Notes under the pieces: generated by a model
What the model was told of the DNA's origin: nothing
Database searches by the model: none
The model's input: the letters and a program-made list of their open reading frames with translations, nothing else
Program-made: the position numbers and the translations under genes
In this document: positions 57,104 through 64,000 of the stretch, in pieces
How the letters are laid out: the number at the start of each line of letters is the position of its first letter
How positions within the stretch are numbered: the first letter of the stretch is position 1
From: Gymnopus androsaceus JB14
Lineage: Eukaryota > Basidiomycota > Agaricomycetes > Agaricales > Omphalotaceae
Assembly: GCA_009733575.1 (NCBI GenBank)
Contig: ML769695.1
Location: 1-64,000 of the forward strand
DNA: 64,000 bases
Reading direction: 5' to 3'

Positions 57104-57600
57104 GCTGCCAGATTGATGCATCAAACAAGGGACATTTGTCTTTTTGTCTGATACATCAGCAACAGGGATCTCCCTTCCCCTATAAAATACCCTCAGGTGC
57201 AGGTTGGGCCCACCATACCTGGGCGGGGGCATACAGGGTGCTATATCACCCCAGCTACTCGCTCACCGTCATAATCGCGCCTCCCGCTCAATGCTAGGCC
57301 GAAATCGGAAATTGATAATTGATCAATGTTCTGATCAATATCCGGCCTGCCGCCCAACGGGCCCCAAGCATTACTCGCGATGTCGCGCCCCATACCATAC
57401 CTATGGCCGCTAACCATTACTACAGCCTGAATAATGTACCACCTACTTTGCTCACTATTGCCAACAGCGTTCGCAACAATTTCTAAATTGGGTGCTAAAA
57501 TTTTGATGAAATGACAAAAAAATCACCAAAAAAATGTATTTTGTTATTTCACATAAACGGTTTAGATATGCGACTCGTATGCCTTGAGAAACCTAATACT
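57104..57600 (+). repeat. Left terminal inverted repeat of the Pack-type element
   Basis: Pairs with 62,108-62,874 in reverse complement with roughly 80-90% identity in the best blocks by eye. Near the inner end is AAACGGTTTAGATATGCGAC. Confidence 0.85.
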
Positions 57601-57696
57601 ACATATCCAGGGCGAAATTCTTCCGCTGCTTATACCTCTGATTCCATTCCCTCCTTATCCCCCTACTCTCAATCTCGCTGAAACCCCACATGACAC

Positions 57697-59230
57697 TCAG
57701 GCATCGCCAAGATTCAACAACTTCAGTGCCTCCTTATGCGCATTGTCCGGGAACGCTCCTCCCTCGGACACTGTACGAACCGTGAATATGAGAGGGAGTG
57801 ACGTGACGTGACACAGAGCAGCAATCTGATCAGCAACGTAAGCTTCTGAAGGGATATGTTGTCCTTGAGGATCAATATCGTCCTTGGATCGTAACATATC
57901 AACCCGGACTTCGAGAGCATCCACACTGACCAATAACTCCTCCAGTTTGGGGAGAGCGAGCATAACGTCGGGGTAGGTGAGCGAAAGGAAGTATGAACGG
58001 TGGCCCAATTTGATATTGGTGAGAGGTTGGGAGACACGCCCGTTATGTGGTCAAAGAAACGAGCAACTTCTTCCCGAACGCCGCGTTTAGTGTCGGTGGG
58101 ATTGATGACATTTTATCATCCGCAAACGCTTCGACATGGTTGATAAAACGATGACTAGAGCATTCCATGAACCAAGGATCACGGCGCTTGAAAACCTCGG
58201 TAATAGGTTCGCCATATGCAGGTCTAGATCCCTCTATACCGAGGTATTCAACGACCTCGTCTATATTTCGCACAACATGCACGACATGGCCCCATTTTGA
58301 AACCCAACCCTTCAGAAGATCTCGAGCGGCAGGCGTCTCAACAATCCCGCCACCTAGACTGAGAACATGATTGTGACCATTGTTGGTAAGACGGAGCCTA
58401 GGCCGAGAGGCCTGGCTCGCGTAGCGCACCCTCCGAAGGGAATTCTTGGTAAGAAGCTTCTTCAAGAGTTCGGTTTCGGCAGCACGGAAAGCAGGCCACC
58501 CTTTCTCGCGCACGAATTGGCGCACACCAGTCTTGTACAGCGTTTCGAAATGAATGTTGGCATCAAGCCATGTCCACTGGAGCGCAGAAGCAGCAAGATC
58601 GCCGATGTAGGTCTTTCCTGACGCGCGCATTCCGATGAGCACCACGGACTTGCGTTCATTCGAGGTCAAGGAAATGGGAGCAGGTACGGAAACGGAGGGG
58701 CTGGCCAACTCTACACCTTTGAATTCCAACCCGATCTACAAGGGATATGTTAGAAAAGATCTACTGTAGAGAGAATCGCTCAATACCTTGTTCTGCAAGT
58801 CATCCCACCAGTTTGGCCAAGTTTTCTCAACACACTGCTTTTCCTCGAGAACGGTACCTGGAACCAATGAAGCCAAGACACTGAAAGCCATTGCCACCCG
58901 ATGATCATCATAGCAGTGAACGCTAACTCCAGTCTTGAGCTGGTCTACAGGTTTCCCGAAAACCTCGAGCCCCGTCAAGCTCGTTCGTCTCAACACCAAA
59001 TTTAGCTAAACAAAATATTAGATCTATACCCAAAAGCCGTTTTAAAGACGTACCAAGCTCATCTATCATAGTACGAATCCTGTTACATTCCTTGACGCGT
59101 TGATTGGCGATACCTATAATCCTGGTTTTGCCGTTTGCAACAGCAGCGAGAGCCGTAGCCGTGAAGAACGCATCGGTCATAACCTCCATATCTGTCCCCT
59201 GTGCAGCTCGTCTGGCAAACATGCTTCTTG
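57697..59230 (-). pseudogene. ARO1: Captured AROM (ARO1) fragment: EPSP synthase end, shikimate kinase, start of dehydroquinase
   Basis: AROM is the fungal five-activity shikimate-pathway protein. In minus-strand order there is [20 protein letters not shown] and [16 protein letters not shown] (EPSP synthase), a 48-nt intron (59,006-59,053), then [18 protein letters not shown] and [14 protein letters not shown] 51-nt intron (58,736-58,786) precedes IGLEFKGVELASP. Shikimate kinase follows with Walker A LIGMRASGKTYIG and HVLSLGGGIVETPAARDLL. Next is the start of type I dehydroquinase, GHRSYFLSLTYPDVMLALP, SVDALEVRVDML and LPLIFTVRTVSEGGAFPD, which breaks off at 57,697. The N-terminal dehydroquinate synthase domain, most of EPSP synthase and the C-terminus are absent. 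Frame shifts near 58,983 and 58,070 prevent translation. Retained introns show that the capture was from genomic DNA. Confidence 0.93.
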
Positions 59231-60939
59231 AGGCGGCATTGATTGCATCGCGGGATTGGCCTGGTGATTCGTTGGTTCACCTTTGTTTCGTTGGCAGAGG
59301 ACGAGATGGGATGGAGGAGATCGAAACTGCAAGTGATGAATGAGTCAGTAGGATAAAGGTAACGAAAGGCATGAAGAGCTCACCTTGAGCAACAATTGAG
59401 TTGAAGCTCGAGAAGTTGGTTGAACGAAAGCAACCGTGAGACTCCGAGAAAGTCAGGTGAAACTGGCGCTTCCTGGGCGCTTTAATATCCGCGGAGTATC
59501 CGATACTTCTTCCGGACATCCGAAGGTCAAACATTGACAGTCCCCCCAGCAAGCACCAACGTTCAGTAGCACGCGGAACAATCGGAATACACTAATTTAA
59601 GTAAGATTAATGTAAGATTCAAAATACACAGAATTTCGATGGGTCTGTCGGTATCCAGAGACATGTTGATGTTCTTGATACCGACATCACCACAAATATC
59701 AAAAAGTATTTGGAGTCTGTACTCGTTCAGAAGTAGCCGTAACCCGTAGAACTGTAGGATCTTACTCAATACGATACTTAGACTGGATGTATGGCCTCCA
59801 AATGCTTACGCTGACAATGTTTTACATTGGTGAAAAATATAACGTCGATATGAACTAAATAACTCTAATCCATTTGTGCATACTTTCCCCGACAATGCAT
59901 CTCTCAGCACAATTCGCTAAATAAGGATATAGTGAAGCCATTATTAATATTCTTAGATCTCCCAACCTTTAGGACACTCTTAGTCTCAATGCTTGGCGCA
60001 AGTTCATCGTTTAGAGCAACGAACTTAATTCTCAATGTAAGTATCCATAATGAAATAGGAATTTATAATCGTTTTGGGTTAATTAAGTGAGATTAATTTC
60101 GATGTACAAGACTGAAATCCATGTATTCAAGCAATCCCGGAGCAGCCGGATGATATCTACTATCATCTCATGCTTGAGACCGTCGTTTCGACCGACGAGC
60201 TCGGAAAAAATGCCCGTTAAGCGCTTACGGACCGCGCTTCCGAACGTGATTCTTTTGCTATCTCACGGTTCAACTTTACTCTCGACGTTCATTCAGCACA
60301 ACGATCTGCCATCCAAGACTCGCTCGAACTTCATTAAGCACATGGTACGTTTCATTCGTTTATTATTTCGAAGTTTTTCTGACCTCTTCCTTAGCTATAG
60401 CTTCGCTTTCTCACTTTTCCCCGAATAATTCGACATCATCGACTTGCTCCCTCTTCTCATACAGCGACCCTACCTAAATACTTTATCTCGTGCCTGAGAA
60501 CTGCAAAGAGCTCTGGATGCTGCGAAAATGGACTGCTTGCTTTTGTGGACGCATTGGTTGTATCAACGTTGTAGAGTTCGCAAAACCCACTCACTCGCTC
60601 TCTCTCTCTGAGACTCCGACCTTAGAGGTGCACAAGCTGTAATAGCAACTCGCGACTCGGACGTAATTAATGGGAATACGAGAACAAGACGTAGTACGTT
60701 TGTCATCGATATTCTGGTCCTAGTCTTTACTAACCTGCCTTATAGTTAGTTACACGAAAACATAAAACGAATCTACCTCTCAATATCCTCCCAAACCCAA
60801 TCGCCTTCGTCCTCCGGAACCCTCTTCCTTGGCCTCGAACTTGCCACGGACCAACTCCCTGCAACCATAATTGACGAGAACCTGCTACCGGGTGCATTCG
60901 TTTCTTGGTTTACTTTGTCTCTCTCTCTTACGCTTTCCC
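59231..60939. other. Interior of Pack-type element between the two captured genes
   Basis: No named gene. At 60,118-60,345 one plus-strand frame reads PDDIYYHLMLETVVSTDELG and later RASERDSFAI with one stop. It may be a third captured exon but I do not recognise it. Other short frames overlap without motifs. Confidence 0.4.
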
Positions 60940-61725
60940 AGGTCCTACATCGCCGGTACTCTGACGGTATTGTTCCAATGCTTTGCGCCTACAACACCAC
61001 TGCTCGATACGTCGACCAGGGTGGTAACAAGCGTCCCGGTGCTTTCGCCATCTACCTTGAGCCTTGGCACGCCGATATCTTCGCCATGATTGATCTGAGG
61101 AAGAACCATGGCAAGGAGGAAGTCTGTGCTCGGGATTTGTTCTACGCTCTCTGGAAACTGGATCTCTTGTGAGTATTGTCCTGTTCTTGGCTTCGTGTGC
61201 TTATTGGGTCTTGGCATGAAACGCGTCGTGGAGGCAACCGGTCGCTCTTCTGCCCTAACGAACCCCTGGACTTCATGAGGTCTACGGCGACGAGTTTGAA
61301 GCACTCTACAAGCGTTATGAGCAGGAGGGTCGGGCCCGCGAAACTATTCCCGCTCAGAAATACCATTCTCGAAGCTCAAATCGAGACTGGTAACCCCTTC
61401 ATGCCGTACAAGGACTTGTAATGGTGCGTTTATCTTTCTGGCCTTCAGTGGCCTTTGCTAATCCTTTACAGCGAATTCCAACCAAAAGAACCTCGGTGTC
61501 ATCAAGTCATCCAACTTCTGCACTCGTCAAATACTCTTCTCCCGTGAGACGCAATCTTGCTTCCCTCGCCCTTCTCACCTACATCACCAAAGACGCCTCT
61601 GGCAAGCCCACGTACGACTTCCAAAAGCTCCACAATGTAGCCAAGACTGTCGCGTTCAATCTCAACCGAGTCATCGAACGCAACTACTACCCCATCCTGG
61701 AAGCTCGTCGTTCCAATATACGCCT
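60940..61725 (+). pseudogene. RNR1: Captured ribonucleotide reductase large-subunit (RNR1) fragment
   Basis: Class I ribonucleotide reductase R1 makes deoxyribonucleotides. The fragment begins near SYIAGT and continues [40 protein letters not shown] and [18 protein letters not shown]. An intron (donor GTGAGT at 61,169) is followed by MKRVEA, and shifted-frame traces of the next exon give [18 protein letters not shown] second intron (about 61,424-61,470) leads to NQKNLGVIKSSNFCT, then TYITKDASGKPTYDFQKLHN, VAFNLNRVIERNYYP and EARRSNIR. After RRSNIR the sequence stops matching R1. Frame shifts at about 61,260-61,420 break it. Both introns are retained and both gene ends are missing. Confidence 0.93.
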
Positions 61726-62002
61726 TACAGCCACCATTCCTTTCGGACAGACTACTCCTCTCAACCCTGCTGGGTCATGTCCGGCAAACCCAACTCGTCC
61801 GATCGCAAACGGTGTTCAGTTGAACACTCTTGTTACCAGTCCTGGTGCCCCGTAAGTTTCGATTCGATTCTTTTCTGAGAGTATCACTGAGCTTTCTTCT
61901 AGGAGTGGCTCATTCGGTGCTGCGGCTGCTGCACCTCCTCCCGTGGCTTCATCCTCCGCTGCTACTAAGCCTAGCGCGACACTTACTCTGGATAGGGTCT
62001 GA
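61726..62002 (+). other. Unidentified exon fused to the RNR1 fragment
   Basis: In frame with RRSNIR the reading continues LTATIPFGQTTPLNPAGSCP and GVQLNTLVTSPGAP, then a 51-nt intron (61,852-61,902) and SGSFGAAAAAPPPVASSSAA to a TGA at 62,000. This Ala/Pro/Ser-rich tail may be the end of RNR1 after an internal deletion or a piece of a different gene, which would make a chimaera. The frame and the splice sites are intact here. Confidence 0.5.
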
Positions 62003-62107
62003 CACGTTCAACAAGAGGGTTGAGGGGAGGACATGAGGAGCGAGATTGAGAGTAGAGGGATGAGGAGGGAACTAAGCGGCGGAAGAATTTCACCCTGAAT
62101 ATTCAAG

Positions 62108-62874
62108 CGTAATTAGATTTCTTGAGGCATATGAGTAGTGTATCTAAACCGTTTAAGTAAAATAATAAAATTCATTTTTTGCGATTTTTTTGTGAGTTTT
62201 CCGAAATTTTAGGGCCCAATTTGGAAAGTGTTGTGAACACTGTTGGCAACAGCGAGCAAAGCAAGCGGGATAATATTCAGGCCATAGTAATGGCTGGCGG
62301 CCGTTGGTGTTATGGGGCGCGACATCGCGAGTAATGCTTGGGCCCGTTGGGCGGCAGGCCGGATATCAAGAGGATGGCGGAATGTTAATTCCAGACACTA
62401 ACTCCGCTTAGATCGATGACCACCCCCCCCTCCCGTGAGAACATATTTGTATTCTTTCACCAGCGCCTATGAGCGCTTGTGTTCGGAGGGCTCAACAGAC
62501 GCTCAGTTTTGGCAGGGAAAAACGGAATGGCCATATCTCTCCCAAAACTGGTTATTTTTCAAAAATTCAAACACCATTGTTTTCAGCGCAAAAAACTACC
62601 CCATATATGAGTCTGTGTCTAAAATTTTTTTTCCGCCATCCTCTTGCCGGATATTGATCAGAACATTGATCAATTATCAATATCCCATTTTGGGCTAGTA
62701 GCGGGCGGGGGCGCGATATGGCAGTGAGCAGGTAGCGAGGGTTCTACAGTAGGCAGTAAGGACCCAATATACCCCTGCCCACCCATCCCAGGTATAGTAG
62801 GGGGAAGGGAGATCCCTCATGCTGATGTATCAGACAAAAAGACAAATGTCCCTTGTTTGATTTATAAATCTAGC
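62108..62874 (-). repeat. Right terminal inverted repeat of the Pack-type element
   Basis: Pairs with 57,104-57,600. The match is interrupted by the 280-bp MITE at 62,367-62,646 and by small indels. Confidence 0.85.
62367..62646. mobile_element. 280-bp MITE, TSD CCGGATAT
   Basis: The ends are CAAGAGGATGGCGGA and TCCGCCATCCTCTTG, an exact 15-bp inverted repeat. The perfect 8-bp duplication CCGGATAT lies at 62,359-62,366 and 62,647-62,654. The CAAGRGG start and 8-bp TSD are shared with the elements at 9,982 and 41,241, so it may be mobilised by the same kind of transposase. The left TIR of the host element lacks this insertion, which confirms the empty site. Confidence 0.93.
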
Positions 62875-62876
62875 AG

Positions 62877-64000
62877 CTAGGGCTGAGGCTTCGGCGGTCT
62901 CGTTGGACCAGGAACGGGAGGAATTGGTTGGGAAGGCTCAGGATCGCGGGGAGGAGGATTAGGTTTGGATATAGGCTTCGACAACATTTTATCAGGTACG
63001 TCCTTGTCTTTAGCTTCTTTCGTCGCTCAACGAGTTTCCATTTTGAAGATGAGCTGACGTATCGCTTCAGCTTCTGGCTCTTCCTCAACGGGACTCGCCA
63101 TATACGACGTGGCCTTTGCGAGCATCGACAGACCTTGGAACCCATGGAGAGAATAGGAGGAATGGGTACTCACATCGACTCCTGCCAACGGACCCGTTGT
63201 GACCTGGGGTGACTCCAACAACCAGGACTTCTCGGACGGATGGTCTTCGAAATAATGTTCGAAACGTTGTTTTAAGGTACCTTCCATATATCGTTGATTA
63301 CGAGGGAGACGCTGACCACTCTTAAGTTGCACGAATCCGTTCTCGCTGTGCTCGACTCGACCCTTGTCAACCCAATCTCTTAGGTCAACGCAAGTATCAA
63401 AGTTGGGACTATCACAATTGTCCCAGAAGCATTTGTTGGATCGGTTCTGTTTTGGAGGATGGTTACCACCACTAGACTGAGGTGAGTTATTATTTCCCAT
63501 CTGGCTCATCATTTGGGTGAACAATGCCAGGAACTGATCAAGCTTCGAGTCCGTAGATTCCAACTTGGGAGTAACCGAAGCCGTTGTGGAGGAAACGGGG
63601 ACCAGAGATTGGTCCCCGACGCTAAAATTTCCACCCATCACGGTGGTCAATGCGTCAGAAAGGAGGAAATCGATGGCTTCGCGTAACTCAGTAAGTGAAT
63701 ATGCTTGACCTTTAACCTTCTTTGGGAATGACACCTGTAAACGTGTATCTAGATGGATGCGGATGGAATCGGGAAACGCCTGCACGTAGAAGCTGGCGAC
63801 TTGGACCCCGGAAAGGATACTGTGTTCCTGGAGGGAATCGGCAACGATGGAGAATTTTTGGTGGTAAGTACTGAGTTCTTTACTGTTTGATATTCCGGAC
63901 TTAGCGAACTCGCTGACAACCTTCTTCAGGTCCTCGGTTGTCGCCTCCGCCACCTCCAATGCACCGGGATAGTGGGACAAGACCTCTTTCTTGAATTCGG
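62877..64000 (-). pseudogene. Ty3/Gypsy gag, 5' part truncated by window edge
   Basis: The minus strand is open from the window edge (EFKKEVLSHYPGALEVAEAT) through KFSIVADSLQEHSILSGVQV and DSIRIHLDTRLQVSFPKK, a Gln/Ser-rich spacer, and a zinc-knuckle-like CFWDNCDSPNFDTCVDLRDW with KSGQRLPRNQRYMEGT. An acidic end EEEPEAEAIRQLIFKMETR is followed by one TGA at about 63,027 (probable CGA), and then a Pro-rich PNPPPRDPEPSQPIPPVPGP. It stops at the TA target of the Pack-type element at 62,877 and resumes at 57,101. Gag packages retroelement RNA. Confidence 0.85.

Larger units (their letters stand above)
57102..62876. mobile_element. 5.77-kb Pack-type TIR element carrying ARO1 and RNR1 gene pieces, TSD TA
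   Basis: Inverted repeats of 490 bp (57,104-57,600) and 770 bp (62,108-62,874, longer because of a nested MITE) share GCTGCCAGATT, ATCAAACAAGGGACATTTGT, CTTTTTGTCTGATACATCAG, GGCCTGCCGCCCAACGGG, ATTACTCGCGATGTCGCGCC and AAACGGTTTAGATA. Flanking TA at 57,102-57,103 and 62,875-62,876 is the likely target duplication, and joining the flanks restores the phase of the gag-protease gene. The interior contains no transposase but holds pieces of two housekeeping genes in opposite orientations. This matches Pack-type non-autonomous transposons that capture host DNA. Its superfamily is undetermined. Confidence 0.82.

Noticed and set aside
57600..62100. Host locus with functional ARO1 and RNR1
   Set aside because: Both genes lack both ends, contain frame shifts and lie between transposon TIRs.
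1..64000. tRNA or rRNA genes
   Set aside because: No B-box with a paired acceptor stem and no rRNA-like conserved stretch was found by eye on either strand.

Overview
This window looks like transposon-dense sequence from a filamentous basidiomycete (Agaricomycete-like) nuclear genome. The grounds are: spliceosomal introns of about 46-60 nt with GTRNGT donors and YAG acceptors; a fungal-type Helitron protein with a DUF6570-like N-terminus; fragments of a fungal pentafunctional AROM gene and of the ribonucleotide reductase large subunit; Ty3/Gypsy gag-protease genes; and TTAGGG-type repeats. No rRNA or tRNA gene was seen. I cannot name the species. The classifications rest on motifs read by eye, with no database search.

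Layout. 1-13,490: a Helitron Rep-helicase pseudogene, a second decayed gene and a coiled-coil gene remnant, enclosed by inverted arms made of minisatellite. 13,490-15,665: three tandem-repeat blocks, including a 53-bp array. 15,933-16,703: a TIR element with an 8-bp target duplication. 17,133-26,440: a small cluster of ORFan genes. Two are co-linear 226-aa paralogues (17,133 and 20,252), both intact. They are followed by a divergent pair, one of which is split by a 3.77-kb CACTA-like element lying entirely inside its 55-nt intron. A miniature LTR retrotransposon with identical LTRs sits exactly at the start codon of the second paralogue. 27,457-34,142: a PHD-finger gene, three copies of an NAD(P)-dependent reductase in the same orientation, and gag-like remnants. 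34,143-41,240: mostly non-coding, with a palindrome-rich hAT-like element and a gag-protease fragment. 41,241-48,498: a complete 7.26-kb DNA transposon (8-bp TSD) carrying a broken P-element-like transposase and an intact PHD-finger gene. It is inserted in an older MITE and itself carries a MITE with telomere-like repeats. 49,090-55,535: about 6.4 kb of degenerate GAGCATGGATGAGCC-type satellite interrupted by two TIR elements. 55,549-64,000: an LTR element that has gag and protease but no reverse transcriptase before its LTR. It is split by a 5.77-kb element with long TIRs that has captured intron-containing pieces of ARO1 and RNR1 (Pack-type capture), itself hit by a 280-bp MITE.

Two themes stand out. 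First, the insertions are nested and many can be ordered in time from exact target-site duplications. Second, the nonsense codons in otherwise open frames are almost all TGA where the reading or the family points to CGA. This suggests CpG-directed C-to-T decay of repeats. The two 226-aa paralogues and the transposon PHD gene have escaped it.
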